From Agrobacterium larrymoorei (GTDB lineage Bacteria; Pseudomonadota; Alphaproteobacteria; Rhizobiales; Rhizobiaceae): 64,000 nucleotides of DNA. Under the pieces are notes generated by a model. The model ran no database searches. It was not told the origin of the DNA and was given only the letters and a program-made list of their open reading frames with translations. Location of the stretch: positions 501,001 to 565,000 of the forward strand of contig NZ_CP039691.1 in the NCBI RefSeq assembly GCF_005145045.1. Reading direction: 5' to 3'. The position numbers and the translations under genes are program-made. Positions 36,778-48,131 of the stretch are shown here, piece after piece. The first letter of the stretch is position 1. Each line of letters begins with the position of its first letter.

Positions 36778-39249
36778 TCAAAAACGGAACAACTGTCGGG
36801 AGCCGAGCGCTCGGATTTCTCCGTGTGGCTCTTCCTCGCGGCGCTTGCCCGTGTGAAACAGCTCGATAGTCCTGCTTTCTCCCGGAGCCAGATGGAACCA
36901 GTCGTCGGCAGGACGATGGTTTTCCGCAGCGACATGGACCGATTGGGCGAAGCGATCCGATGTGATCGTCAGGAAGCATCGGTCGTCTTTCTGGCTCACA
37001 ATGGGGGTGAGCGTTGCGGTGTGTATCGCAGCGCTGCGGCCAAGCGGGAAATGATAAGCGCTCGCAACGACCTCGCCACTTTCCACGTCGCGCAGTCTCG
37101 CCAAGGTCACGTCGTGCGAAGGTGGGCCGAAGCGGTAGGCATAGGTCGTATCGAAAAAGGCGCCAAAGAGGTCGGTCGCGGCGAGCGTCATCTTGGTGCG
37201 GGGGGCAAGTTCGAGCTGCCGTCTGCCGCTCACGACAGGCTGCAAACCATCTCGCAGGCAGGCGAGTTCCACGATCACATTTCGGCTTTGTCCGGTCTCG
37301 TTGAGGAGGTGAACGTCCAGTCCGTTCGTGCCCTCATCGGTGAGGATGATTTGCATCGGACGGAATGCCCGCTTCAAGGCATACCATGTCGATTTCGGCT
37401 CGCCGGTGGAATCGATCAGCCCCCAGCCGGGACCGGGCAGCAGATCCTGCAACGTCCAGATCAGTGCGCCCTGGCATGAGGAGCCGTTGCGCCGCCACTC
37501 TCCAAAAGTTACCTCCATGACCTCCGCGATAGCCGCGCGGGAGAGGTCCAGATATCGCTCGCCATCTTCGCGGCGCAGCGTCGTCGGGTCCGCATCGTAG
37601 AGCAGCTTCAGGTAATGATCGCGAACATCCTCGAAATCCCATGAGGCTCCACGGTCACGGGGAATGCGGGATTTCCAGACCGGATCATGGAAGGCCCTGA
37701 CCGGAAGATGGGCTTCAAGGGTCTTCTGTTGCGGCACATTGGCGAAGGCGAGGCACTCTCCGGCAAACCGGACATCCGCGCGGCGCGCATCGTCCAGCGG
37801 TCGGCAATAGGCTCCTACGCCGTAATAGTGCCCCACCTTTTCATTGGGAAAGAAGGGGAGCGCGCCACCGAAGGGGGAGTTGGGTACATAGACGACATCC
37901 GGGCGATGCTGCTGCACGTAATTCGGCAGTATCTCCTCCGTCAGCGGACCTTTCCAGAATGCTTCCGAAAGCCCGAGCATCGCGCCTTGCTGATAGATTT
38001 CGCTGCCGCCGCACAGAACGGCAAGAGAGGGAGAAAGCGCGGTCTTTGCTAGAAGCTGCGTGGTTTCGGTTTCGATATGGGCGAGAAAGGCCTCGTCCTT
38101 GGCAGGATAATCGAAATTGGCCAGCATCATATCCTGCCAGACCATGAGGCCGAATTCGTCGCAAAGCGCAAAGAAATCGGCTGTCTCGTAGGCCATGGTT
38201 CCGCCGATGCGGATCATGTTCATGCCCGCCTCTGCCGCAAGCCGCAGCCAGGGCTCGTAATCCTTGCGATTACCGGGAAGCCGTACGATATCCGCATTGG
38301 TCCAGACCGCACCCCGGCAGAAGATCAGCTCTCCATTGATCTTCAGGCCGAAACCTTTGCCATCTGCGCCATGGTCTATCTCGACGCGGCGGAAGCCGGT
38401 TTTGCCGATGGGGTGACTTTTCCCGTCCAGCCGAAGCGTGACGTCATGCAGGGTCGGCTTGCCGTGGGTGGCTGGCCACCAAGGCTCGATGCCGTCCAGT
38501 CTCAACTCACCTTCGAAGAGGCCATCTGCGATAGGCGAGAGAAGGGCTTTATGGCCGTTACACTCAACTTCGATCTGTTTCGTAGAGGCCGCAGCCTCGA
38601 CGGAAAGTTTGATGACGCCCGCGCCATCCGTGGTCAGTTCCGCTCGGAACGACCTGATTTCGAAGGTAGCTTCATTTCCTCGTGTCAGCCGGATCGACCG
38701 CCAGGGGCCAGCGGCGTGAATTTCAGGACACCAGCCGGGCATGTAACCCAGTGCCGTGGTTCTGATCATCCGCAGGCCCTGCGTATTCATCATTTGCGGG
38801 CGCCAGCGGGCGCGGGGGCCGCTTCTTTCAAGCCGTGGGGCGAGCGCACGGAAGCAGATGGCAAGCTCGTCAGCGCCTGTCAGTTGAACGGGCGTTTCCT
38901 GCGCTTCGAACATGCTGGTGCTGCTGGCAATGACCTCACCATTCAGATAAATTTCGGCAATGGTGGCAAGCCCGTCGAAATGAAGTGTTGCGCGTTCCGG
39001 GCCATCGGAAATCAGCGTCAGCCGATACCATGCATCAAGGCCGTTGAGCGGCTTCGGATTGAAGCGATCGAACTTTCCGACAGCCTCGAGTGCTTCGGCA
39101 ACGGTTCCCGGCACAGGTGCCGTGATGGCTTCGGCATCGAGTGGAATATCTGACGGACGAGAATAGGCATCGGCCTCAGTCAGCGTCAGGGTCCAGCCTT
39201 CCGTCAGCAACTGGCCGGGACGGGCGGAATGGTGGACCGGCGCGATCAC
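36778..39249 (-). CDS. Glycoside hydrolase family 2 protein (beta-mannosidase-like)
   Basis: The 823-residue protein has the GH2 order: jelly-roll sugar-binding domain (GLDAWYRLTL near residue 70), immunoglobulin-like domain, then TIM barrel. The barrel includes GMNMIRIGGTMAYETADFFALCDEFGLMVWQDMMLANF, typical of beta-mannosidases. The acid/base glutamate would be in LCGGSE, where the family usually has NE, and the nucleophile in FAGECLAFANVP. No signal peptide is seen, so it acts in the cytoplasm. The GTG start at 39249 overlaps the upstream stop as GTGA, tying it to the carrier-protein operon. Confidence 0.85.
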   Translation of the reverse strand: MIAPVHHSARPGQLLTEGWTLTLTEADAYSRPSDIPLDAEAITAPVPGTVAEALEAVGKFDRFNPKPLNGLDAWYRLTLISDGPERATLHFDGLATIAEIYLNGEVIASSTSMFEAQETPVQLTGADELAICFRALAPRLERSGPRARWRPQMMNTQGLRMIRTTALGYMPGWCPEIHAAGPWRSIRLTRGNEATFEIRSFRAELTTDGAGVIKLSVEAAASTKQIEVECNGHKALLSPIADGLFEGELRLDGIEPWWPATHGKPTLHDVTLRLDGKSHPIGKTGFRRVEIDHGADGKGFGLKINGELIFCRGAVWTNADIVRLPGNRKDYEPWLRLAAEAGMNMIRIGGTMAYETADFFALCDEFGLMVWQDMMLANFDYPAKDEAFLAHIETETTQLLAKTALSPSLAVLCGGSEIYQQGAMLGLSEAFWKGPLTEEILPNYVQQHRPDVVYVPNSPFGGALPFFPNEKVGHYYGVGAYCRPLDDARRADVRFAGECLAFANVPQQKTLEAHLPVRAFHDPVWKSRIPRDRGASWDFEDVRDHYLKLLYDADPTTLRREDGERYLDLSRAAIAEVMEVTFGEWRRNGSSCQGALIWTLQDLLPGPGWGLIDSTGEPKSTWYALKRAFRPMQIILTDEGTNGLDVHLLNETGQSRNVIVELACLRDGLQPVVSGRRQLELAPRTKMTLAATDLFGAFFDTTYAYRFGPPSHDVTLARLRDVESGEVVASAYHFPLGRSAAIHTATLTPIVSQKDDRCFLTITSDRFAQSVHVAAENHRPADDWFHLAPGESRTIELFHTGKRREEEPHGEIRALGSRQLFRF

Positions 39250-40232
39250 GCGGCCTCGCTGGCGCTATCGAGGTTTTTTCCAAGCTTTGCCATCAACTCG
39301 TCCCAGGCATCCGCAGCGGGATCGAGAACGGTTGCCAGAGCATCGAATTTGCGGCGCGTTACCGCACGCGCAAGCTGGAACTGCACGGTCTTGGATACTT
39401 CGGAAATTTTCAGAGCCTGTGCGGGGGCATCGTTGAAGGCATGCTCGCCACCCAGCCATTGCAGGTGGCTTGCGGCCAGTTCGAAATTCGCACCCATCTG
39501 GCGCAGCGTGTTGAAGGCGTATTTATGGAAGAAGCCGAAAGGGCGGTCTGCCACTTTCTCCACCTGCGCTGGAAACACTTTTGCGAAGGCGCGGATAGGG
39601 TTCTGTTTCGGGCGCTTGGCGAAGTGTTGCGTCAGCAGGCGTTCTGCCACAGCGCGGCGATGCTTTTCGGACACCGGCTCCTCGGCGAATTTCACGAATT
39701 CGGTATAGGGCAGGAAGGGCGGCTCGTCTTCTTTCAGATGATGCTGGAAAATGCCCGCATAATCATCGCCTTCCAACGCGAAGTAACCGGCATTGTGGAA
39801 ATATTCCAGTTTGCGATTCTCGCTATCCATGCGGTTGATGGCGACCGTCGTCTTGCCATGCTCCTTGCGGTAGCCGACGCCCTGCGTATCCGGCATGTAG
39901 AAGCTGTCCATCTCGATCAGGCAGATGCGCCCGCGTTCCAGCTGGGTTTCCACGTGGTTTTCGATGCTGTCGAAAATCGCCAGTTCGGTGACGCGGATGC
40001 CATAGAGCGCTTCGAGGTCTTCCAGCGGCACCTTGAAGAAGGTGAACTGATCGCCCTCGAAATCCTGGGTCAGCGTGAAGCCGAGCATGGCCTCCGGCGG
40101 CAGTCCGCTGGAGGCCAGAAGCTCGATCCAGAGATCGACATAGCAATTGGTTTCCGGCCACATCCGGTCAGACGCATGGAGCGGGTGAGGGGTGTAGTTT
40201 TCAGCGTTCAAGCCCGGAAATATTGCCGTCAT
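39246..40232 (-). CDS. DUF1839 family protein
   Basis: The 328-residue soluble protein begins MTAIFPGLNAENYTPHPLHASDRMWPETNCYVDLWIELL and belongs to a family found next to amino acid:[carrier protein] ligases. It has no recognisable catalytic motif. The region CLIEMDSFYMPDTQGVGYR recalls peptidase- or transferase-like folds, but this is a weak impression. The ATG at 40232 lies seven bases after the ligase stop. An upstream extension to 40373 overlaps the ligase and is not family-like. The operon position suggests it uses or transfers the aminoacyl group on the carrier protein. Confidence 0.8.
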   Translation of the reverse strand: MTAIFPGLNAENYTPHPLHASDRMWPETNCYVDLWIELLASSGLPPEAMLGFTLTQDFEGDQFTFFKVPLEDLEALYGIRVTELAIFDSIENHVETQLERGRICLIEMDSFYMPDTQGVGYRKEHGKTTVAINRMDSENRKLEYFHNAGYFALEGDDYAGIFQHHLKEDEPPFLPYTEFVKFAEEPVSEKHRRAVAERLLTQHFAKRPKQNPIRAFAKVFPAQVEKVADRPFGFFHKYAFNTLRQMGANFELAASHLQWLGGEHAFNDAPAQALKISEVSKTVQFQLARAVTRRKFDALATVLDPAADAWDELMAKLGKNLDSASEAA

Positions 40233-40239
40233 GCAAACA

Positions 40240-41148
40240 TCAGCCCCAGAGCGTTTCGCGAACCGATTGCGGCCACTGATCCACATCCAGACCATGCTTG
40301 GCAAAGAGCGCCAGCGCGATGCGTTCCAGACCGAAGCCGACGCAGGCCGTGTGGGCAACTTCGCCATCGGCAAGGTTCAGACCCCACTTCGTACCGAAGG
40401 AATCCTGATGGTAGTTGAAGCTCATGCAGGCCGTCAGGTTGGTCGTGGAGGTAACGGGAATCAGCAGTTCGAATTTCAGGTTCTGATCGCGCTGATTGTT
40501 GACCAGCATCCTACCCGCGCGTCCGAAGAACGGATCGTTGGCAATATCGATCTTCACCTCGAGACCGATCTTTTCCATCATCTCGACGCCGCGATCCATC
40601 CAGATCTGGCGGAATTCGGTCACGTCGCTCTCGGTGCCCATGCGCACATATTCGCGCATGCGGAAGAGCTGCTGGCGTGCCGGGTCCTTGGAAGGCTCGT
40701 GGCGGAAGCAATAGGACTGGATGTCGTAGAGACCACCATTTTCAGGCAGGTTTCCGCGCTTGGCGATGGTCGGATACAGCGGATAGCAGGCGGCTGGTGT
40801 CAGCACGATGTCGGTAATCTTCTGGTCTTTCGTCCAGTCCGTGCCTTCATCCATGCTTTTGATCAGGCTGACATGATCGAGCTCGCAGCCGCAGAAGGAA
40901 TGCACGGTGCCCGCAAGCTGCGGAAAGCTCTTCATGTAGCCGCTTTTTTCGAAATAGGCGCGGTTGATGCCGGGCGGGAAGCGGATGGCTTCGGCCTTGT
41001 CACCGCCGCCGACCTTGTCGATCAGGCGTTCGAAAGCGGTGATGACGTCTTCGAACTGGCCGCTGCGACCATACAGGCCGTCCACGCCGGTATCGATCAG
41101 CAGGCCCTTGTCGAACAGGCGATCGAGAAACGATGTTTGCATGTCCAT
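40240..41148 (-). CDS. Amino acid:[carrier protein] ligase (seryl-tRNA synthetase-like)
   Basis: The 302-residue protein is a truncated class II aminoacyl-tRNA synthetase core related to the atypical archaeal SerRS. Motif 2 is [22 protein letters not shown] and motif 3 is [12 protein letters not shown]. Conserved cysteines in [16 protein letters not shown] and SYCFRHE fit the zinc site. The tRNA-binding arm is missing. Such enzymes, described in Bradyrhizobium and Agrobacterium, activate glycine or alanine and load it on the phosphopantetheine of a small carrier protein. That carrier gene is at the head of the same operon. Confidence 0.92.
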   Translation of the reverse strand: MDMQTSFLDRLFDKGLLIDTGVDGLYGRSGQFEDVITAFERLIDKVGGGDKAEAIRFPPGINRAYFEKSGYMKSFPQLAGTVHSFCGCELDHVSLIKSMDEGTDWTKDQKITDIVLTPAACYPLYPTIAKRGNLPENGGLYDIQSYCFRHEPSKDPARQQLFRMREYVRMGTESDVTEFRQIWMDRGVEMMEKIGLEVKIDIANDPFFGRAGRMLVNNQRDQNLKFELLIPVTSTTNLTACMSFNYHQDSFGTKWGLNLADGEVAHTACVGFGLERIALALFAKHGLDVDQWPQSVRETLWG

Positions 41149-41152
41149 GGTC

Positions 41153-42334
41153 TTATCCCAAAAGGCTCGTGTCCTGCTTCTGAACCAGCAGGAGATTGGC
41201 GGAATTGCTCAAGATTCTGTCGTTGGAAATCATCAATTGCGCGGAATGCGCATCGCGCAGATGCCGCCCGACGCTATACGGCGTGCCGTTCTTGTAACCC
41301 ATGATGCCGCAGATCAGCATCGCATGGTTGATGATTTCGAGGATGGTTTCGGAAGAACAAATCTTCACATTGTTCATGGCGATGGCAAAGGCCATCGACA
41401 TCAATCTGTCCGGGTCCGTCTTGGTGTCTTCGTAAGCCTTGATGCCCGCAATCACGTTGGATTTGACGATCTGTAGCTTGTTGGAAACCTCTGCCAGACG
41501 CAGCGCGCCGGGAGGCGTGACGCCGGGAGATTTGCGGGCAGCAGCACGCACGAAGGCCTGCGCGCGTGCAACGGCATCGGCTGCGATGCCGTACCACACA
41601 CCGCTCCAGAGAAGGTGTGATGTGGCGAGCATGGATTGTGCCGCGATTTCCGCGAAAGGCTTGGGGAATATCTGTTCGGCAGGAGCTTCACCTTTGAACA
41701 GGAAGCCATCCGAGCAGGTGCCACGCATGCCGAGCGTGTTCCACACATGGGTCTTTTCGAGGCTGTACTGGTCTTTCAGGAAAACCGTCATCACCTGATC
41801 GGCAGGTGCCGCATCCGCATGCGCCCGCGATGTGATGAGGATAGCGTCCGCTTCGCTGCCATAGGAAATGACGGTTGCGTCTTTTTCCAGCCGGCATTGA
41901 TCTCCGGTAACTTCAATCGCGCAGATCGAATTGCGCAGGTTACCGCCGATGCCGCCTTCCGTCGTTGCCGAGCCGAGAAGAAGCTGTTCGCTTGCCACGC
42001 GGCGCATGAAGGCGCCGTGCCATTCGCTGGCTTCCCCATGCTCCACAAGGCTCGATGCCTTGATGTGGTGCATGGCGAAAATCATGGCGGTTGCCGAACA
42101 CGCCTGACCCAGCGTGCAGCAGATATCGGCGATTTCCTGTAGACTTGCGCCTTCGCCACCCAGATGCGTCGGCACCTGAATGCCCAGCAGCCGCTCGCTT
42201 CGAAGAGCGTCAACTGCTTCACTCGGGAAACGACCCGCCGCGTCCACGTCATCGGCAAATTTGGCCGCAGTGGAGGCCACACGCTTGGCGCGTGCTGCCA
42301 GTTCCATGTTCTGTGAAGCGACGGCGGCGTCCAT
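41153..42334 (-). CDS. Acyl-CoA dehydrogenase family flavoprotein
   Basis: The 393-residue protein has the acyl-CoA dehydrogenase layout: helical N domain, central beta domain with [13 protein letters not shown] and [18 protein letters not shown], and a C-terminal four-helix bundle. The [10 protein letters not shown] segment matches the FAD/substrate loop of this family. In this operon it may oxidise an aminoacyl or acyl group held on the carrier protein instead of CoA. The ATG shares one base with the carrier-protein stop (TGATG), and the next gene starts four bases after its end. Confidence 0.87.
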   Translation of the reverse strand: MDAAVASQNMELAARAKRVASTAAKFADDVDAAGRFPSEAVDALRSERLLGIQVPTHLGGEGASLQEIADICCTLGQACSATAMIFAMHHIKASSLVEHGEASEWHGAFMRRVASEQLLLGSATTEGGIGGNLRNSICAIEVTGDQCRLEKDATVISYGSEADAILITSRAHADAAPADQVMTVFLKDQYSLEKTHVWNTLGMRGTCSDGFLFKGEAPAEQIFPKPFAEIAAQSMLATSHLLWSGVWYGIAADAVARAQAFVRAAARKSPGVTPPGALRLAEVSNKLQIVKSNVIAGIKAYEDTKTDPDRLMSMAFAIAMNNVKICSSETILEIINHAMLICGIMGYKNGTPYSVGRHLRDAHSAQLMISNDRILSNSANLLLVQKQDTSLLG

Positions 42335-42585
42335 CAGGCCGCCTCTTTACCGTCAAGGATGGCTTTCACCGTCGTCTCAATCGCACCGATGCTTGCGAAG
42401 GACTTGCGGTTCAACATGCTGTCGGGGAATTCGATATCGAATGCTTCTTCAAGACCAAGCATCAATTGCACGGAGGCGAAGGAAGAAAGCCCTGCCGCGT
42501 AAAGATCGGCGTCGTCTGCAATCGTGTCGACAGGAACAGGAAGCTGGCCGAATTTCGACAGTACTTCACGAATAGTTGAATTCAT
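42334..42585 (-). CDS. Acyl/aminoacyl carrier protein
   Basis: The 83-residue acidic, helical protein has a phosphopantetheine attachment region DDADLYAAGLSSFASVQLMLGLEEAF. One of the serines in GLSS replaces the usual DSL serine as the attachment point. The size and charge fit a discrete carrier protein. It heads the operon followed by the flavoprotein, ligase, DUF1839 and GH2 genes, and is the expected partner of the ligase. It should need a phosphopantetheinyl transferase encoded elsewhere. Confidence 0.88.
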   Translation of the reverse strand: MNSTIREVLSKFGQLPVPVDTIADDADLYAAGLSSFASVQLMLGLEEAFDIEFPDSMLNRKSFASIGAIETTVKAILDGKEAA

Positions 42586-42733
42586 CCCAAGTAATCTCCC
42601 TGAAGCTGGATGCTATCATAGCGCATCTTGCAGTTAATCGCGAAAAAATAACATTCCCATAAACGGTGAGGTTAATTTCGGGTGACCGAGACAACTTGAC
42701 AAGAAAGTGTTCAGGGAGTTTCATGGTCGCATT

Positions 42734-44769
<2,036 letters not shown>

Positions 44770-44770
44770 G

Positions 44771-45766
44771 ATGCGCATTCTCATCAAAGGGGCGGGCGTC
44801 GCCGGTTTGACGGCTGCTCTTGAAATGGCAAAACGCGGCTTCTCGGTGGAGGTGCATGACATCTTCGCCGAGGTTGGTCACGGTGCATCATGGTACGCGG
44901 GCGGAATGCTGGCGCCATGGTGCGAGCGGGAGAGTGCGGAAGAAGCGGTTCTGACCCTTGGCCAGTCGGCGCTCGACTGGTGGGAGGAGGCGACGCCCGG
45001 CCTCGTTACGCGCAACGGTACGCTGGTCGTCGCGCCTGCCCGCGATAAGGCTGAGCTTTCGCGCTTTGCCTCTCGGACAACCGGTTATCGCTGGGTGGAC
45101 GAAGAGGAGATTGCAGCGTTGGAGCCCGATCTTGCGGGGCGTTTTCGGCACGGGCTTTTCTTCGAAGGCGAGGGCCATCTCGATCCAAGATTGGCGCTGC
45201 ATGCACTGCACCAGCGTCTGGTTTCGATGGGTGTGGTGTTCCATCTCGGCATCCAGACCATGGATGGCAGCGGCTTCGACCTCACTATCGATTGCACTGG
45301 CCGTGCACAGGTCGGTTCCCTGCCGGGGCTTCGCGGCGTGCGTGGCGAAATGCTCTATCTCGCGAGCGACGAGATTTCACTTTCGCGGCCCGTGCGCCTG
45401 CTCCATCCGCGCATCCCGCTCTATGTCGTACCGCGAGAGCCGGGGCGCTTCATGGTGGGTGCGACTATGATCGAGTCCGAAGACGAAGGACCGATTTCGG
45501 CGCGTTCGATGATGGAGTTTCTCAACGCCGCTTACGCGCTTCACCCGTCTTTCGGCGAAGCGCAGATTATCGAAACGGGAACGGGCATCCGGCCCGCTTT
45601 TCCCAACAATCTTCCCCGCATCAAAGAGGAAGGCAACACGATCTTCATCAATGGTGCGCATCGGCACGGCTTTCTACTTTCGCCCGCCATGGCGCGGCAG
45701 GCCGCCGACATTCTGGATAAAAAGGAGGTTTCCCATGCGAATTCACGTCAACGGCGAAGAGCATGA
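44771..45766 (+). CDS. thiO: Glycine oxidase ThiO
   Basis: ThiO is an FAD amino-acid oxidase that turns glycine into dehydroglycine for the thiazole half of thiamine. The 331-residue protein begins with the dinucleotide fold ILIKGAGVAGLTAALEMAKRG. It has GASWYAGGMLAPWCE (family active-site region) and ends in the substrate/FAD region GTGIRPAFPNNLP and FINGAHRHGFLLSPAMA. The ATG at 44771 is directly after the thiC stop. It overlaps thiS by 32 bases. Confidence 0.94.
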   Translation: MRILIKGAGVAGLTAALEMAKRGFSVEVHDIFAEVGHGASWYAGGMLAPWCERESAEEAVLTLGQSALDWWEEATPGLVTRNGTLVVAPARDKAELSRFASRTTGYRWVDEEEIAALEPDLAGRFRHGLFFEGEGHLDPRLALHALHQRLVSMGVVFHLGIQTMDGSGFDLTIDCTGRAQVGSLPGLRGVRGEMLYLASDEISLSRPVRLLHPRIPLYVVPREPGRFMVGATMIESEDEGPISARSMMEFLNAAYALHPSFGEAQIIETGTGIRPAFPNNLPRIKEEGNTIFINGAHRHGFLLSPAMARQAADILDKKEVSHANSRQRRRA

Positions 45767-45932
45767 TCTCACCACAGCAACACTCTCGGAGCTTCTGAGC
45801 GTGCTCGACTACGAGGGCGATTGGCTGGCGACGGCGGTCAATGGCGATCTCGTCCATGCCGAAGACCGCCCCGATTTTCACCTGAAGGCTTTCGACAGGA
45901 TCGAAATCCTCTCGCCCATGCAGGGAGGATGA
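45735..45932 (+). CDS. thiS: Sulfur carrier protein ThiS
   Basis: The 65-residue ubiquitin-like protein ends in the required Gly-Gly (ILSPMQGG), which is converted to a thiocarboxylate and delivers sulfur to ThiG. A strong AAAGGAGG site (45721-45728) lies inside the end of thiO. It ends one base before thiG. The activating enzyme ThiF/MoeB is not in the window. Confidence 0.93.
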   Translation: MRIHVNGEEHDLTTATLSELLSVLDYEGDWLATAVNGDLVHAEDRPDFHLKAFDRIEILSPMQGG

Positions 45933-45933
45933 T

Positions 45934-46707
45934 ATGTTGAGACTTTACGATCGCGACGTCAGTTCCCGCCTTCTGCTCGGAACGGCGCGTTACCCATCGC
46001 CCGCCGTTCTGGCCGATGCCGTGCGCGCAGCCAAGACGGATATTCTGACCATTTCCCTTCGCCGTGAGACCGCAGGGGGCAAAAAGGGCGGACAGTTTTT
46101 CGAACTGATCCGCGAGCTGGATCGCCTCATCCTGCCCAACACGGCGGGGTGCCATACGGCAAAGGAAGCCGTGCTGACGGCCAAGATGGCGCGGGAAGTG
46201 TTCAAGACCAACTGGATCAAGCTGGAAGTGATCGGGCATCACGATACGCTTCAGCCGGATGTGTTTGGACTGGTGGAAGCTGCGCGCATTCTCTCCGACG
46301 AAGGTTTCGAGGTCTTCCCCTATACGACGGACGATCTGGTCGTGGCGGAAAAACTGATCGATGCGGGCTGCAAGGTGCTGATGCCATGGTGCGCGCCCAT
46401 CGGCAGTGCCATGGGGCCGCTCAACATCACGGCGCTGAGATCGATGCGGGCGCATTTTCCAGATGTGCCAATGATCGTGGATGCAGGCCTTGGCCGCCCT
46501 TCGCATGCAGCAACCGTTATGGAGCTTGGTTACGATGCCGTGCTGCTGAATACGGCGGTGGCTGGTGCGGGTAATCCCGTCATCATGGCTGGCGCATTCG
46601 CTAAGGCGGTGACGGCTGGGCGCGAGGCCTACCTTTCCGGCATGCTGGAGCCGCGCGATATGGCGGTTCCCTCCACCCCTGTCATAGGTACGGCGGTGTT
46701 CTCCTGA
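45934..46707 (+). CDS. thiG: Thiazole synthase ThiG
   Basis: ThiG builds the thiazole phosphate from deoxyxylulose phosphate, dehydroglycine and ThiS thiocarboxylate. The 257-residue TIM barrel has [25 protein letters not shown], the imine-forming lysine segment [20 protein letters not shown], and the phosphate-binding [17 protein letters not shown]. It is the last thi gene seen: thiE, which usually follows in rhizobia, is absent here. Confidence 0.96.
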   Translation: MLRLYDRDVSSRLLLGTARYPSPAVLADAVRAAKTDILTISLRRETAGGKKGGQFFELIRELDRLILPNTAGCHTAKEAVLTAKMAREVFKTNWIKLEVIGHHDTLQPDVFGLVEAARILSDEGFEVFPYTTDDLVVAEKLIDAGCKVLMPWCAPIGSAMGPLNITALRSMRAHFPDVPMIVDAGLGRPSHAATVMELGYDAVLLNTAVAGAGNPVIMAGAFAKAVTAGREAYLSGMLEPRDMAVPSTPVIGTAVFS

Positions 46708-46758
46708 GATTGACAAGATAAGGCCAGGGCGGGATACCGGCATAAGCACAGAGAAGGA

Positions 46759-47766
46759 ATGCCGCCCTTGAACAATCTCCTGATCGACATCGACGGTGTT
46801 GCGGTGGGTCACGCGACCGACCTGACTTTGGGTTCCGGCGTCACCGCCATCGTGTTCGATGAGCCCGCAATCGCCTCCGGCTCCACCCTTGGCGGTGCGC
46901 CGGGCGGGCGGGATACGGCGCTGCTCGATCCATTGATGACAGTGGACGCCGTCGATGCGTTCGTTCTGTCCGGCGGTTCCGCTTTCGGTCTGGATGCTGC
47001 CGGTGGGGTACAGGCGGGATTGCGGGAAAACGGGCGCGGGCTTAAGGTTGGAGCGACCCGCGTGCCTATCGTTCCGCAGGCTATTTTGATGGATTTGCTG
47101 AATGGCGGAGACAAGGACTGGGGTCTTCATTCGCCCTATCGTGAGATGGGATATGAGGCCTTCAAGGCCGCGTCCCGCAAGCCTTTTCCACTCGGTACGG
47201 TTGGCGCAGGGACGGGTGCCACGACGGCTACATTCAAAGGCGGGCTTGGCTCTGCCAGCGCGAAAACCTCTTCCGGTGTTGGAATAGCCGCAGTCGTTGC
47301 CGTCAACGCCATGGGCTCCGCGACAGTTGGGTCCAGCCAGCATTTCTGGGCTGCTGCCTTCGAAAGAGGCGGCGAATTTGGCGGGTTGGGCCTGCCGCCG
47401 GAATTTGCCGACGCGGACAGTGCTATGCGCATCAAGGGCGTCACGTTGACCGCAACCACCATTGGCGCAGTAGTGACGGATGCGGTTTTGACCAAGGCGC
47501 AGGCGCATCGTCTATCTATTATGGCGCATGGCGGGCTAGCGCGCGCCATCCTGCCCTCGCATCTCGCCAGCGATGGCGACACAATGTTTGCAGCGGCGAC
47601 TGGCCGGAGGCCGCTGCAGGAGGTCGCGGAGTTTCACGAACTTTGCCACCTCGCAACGCTTGTCATGGCACGCGCCATCGCGCGGGGTGTGTTCGAAGCA
47701 ACAGCGCTGCCGCATGAGGGCGCGCAACCGTCATGGCAGGATCGTTTCGGAGCGGCACATCCATGA
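46759..47766 (+). CDS. P1 family (DmpA-type) peptidase
   Basis: The 335-residue protein has the fold of self-cleaving N-terminal nucleophile aminopeptidases. VLSGGSAFGLDAAGGVQAGL is near residue 75, and the processing site would be at Gly-Ser in NAMGSATVG, leaving serine as nucleophile. These enzymes remove N-terminal residues, in some cases D-amino acids or beta-peptides. The AAGGA lies only one base before the ATG at 46759 but is well spaced for a TTG at 46768, so the true start may be the latter. It overlaps the next gene as ATGA. Confidence 0.86.
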   Translation: MPPLNNLLIDIDGVAVGHATDLTLGSGVTAIVFDEPAIASGSTLGGAPGGRDTALLDPLMTVDAVDAFVLSGGSAFGLDAAGGVQAGLRENGRGLKVGATRVPIVPQAILMDLLNGGDKDWGLHSPYREMGYEAFKAASRKPFPLGTVGAGTGATTATFKGGLGSASAKTSSGVGIAAVVAVNAMGSATVGSSQHFWAAAFERGGEFGGLGLPPEFADADSAMRIKGVTLTATTIGAVVTDAVLTKAQAHRLSIMAHGGLARAILPSHLASDGDTMFAAATGRRPLQEVAEFHELCHLATLVMARAIARGVFEATALPHEGAQPSWQDRFGAAHP

Positions 47767-48131
47767 GCGATCAGTCTCTCAAGCCGGTTCTTCGTGTCGA
47801 TTTTCCACCGAATGAGCGTCTCGGACGCGGCAAGATCGAGCTGATGGAGTTGATCGCTTCCACCGGTTCCATTTCCGCTGCCGGGCGGGCAATGGACATG
47901 TCCTACCGCCGGGCATGGCTTCTGGTGGATGCTCTGAACCATATGTTCAATCAAACCGTCATCGAATCGCAACGGGGTGGCAAGCAGGGTGGCGGGGCGG
48001 GTCTCACGCCCTTTGGCGAAGAATTGCTGGCCCGCTATCGCGGCATGGAAAGCCGTATGCAGGATGCGCTTCGGGCTGATATCGACTGGCTGGAAGCCAA
48101 TCGTAGCCGTGAAGGTGGAGACGCTCAGTAG
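47763..48131 (+). CDS. HTH-only ModE-like transcriptional regulator
   Basis: The 122-residue protein is a winged helix domain of the ModE N-terminal type: [35 protein letters not shown], then [18 protein letters not shown] in the wing. The molybdate-binding (Mop) domains of ModE are missing, so how it senses molybdate is unclear. It is translationally coupled to the peptidase gene and converges on modC, overlapping it by seven bases. It could bind the ModE-type palindrome before modA. Confidence 0.85.
   Translation: MSDQSLKPVLRVDFPPNERLGRGKIELMELIASTGSISAAGRAMDMSYRRAWLLVDALNHMFNQTVIESQRGGKQGGGAGLTPFGEELLARYRGMESRMQDALRADIDWLEANRSREGGDAQ

Noticed and set aside
39141..40418. 425-residue frame on the plus strand
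   Set aside because: It is antisense to the DUF1839 gene and the ends of its neighbours, with shadow-type composition.
45838..47508. 556-residue frame on the minus strand
   Set aside because: It lies across thiS, thiG and the peptidase gene in the antisense direction, with biased composition and no ribosome site.
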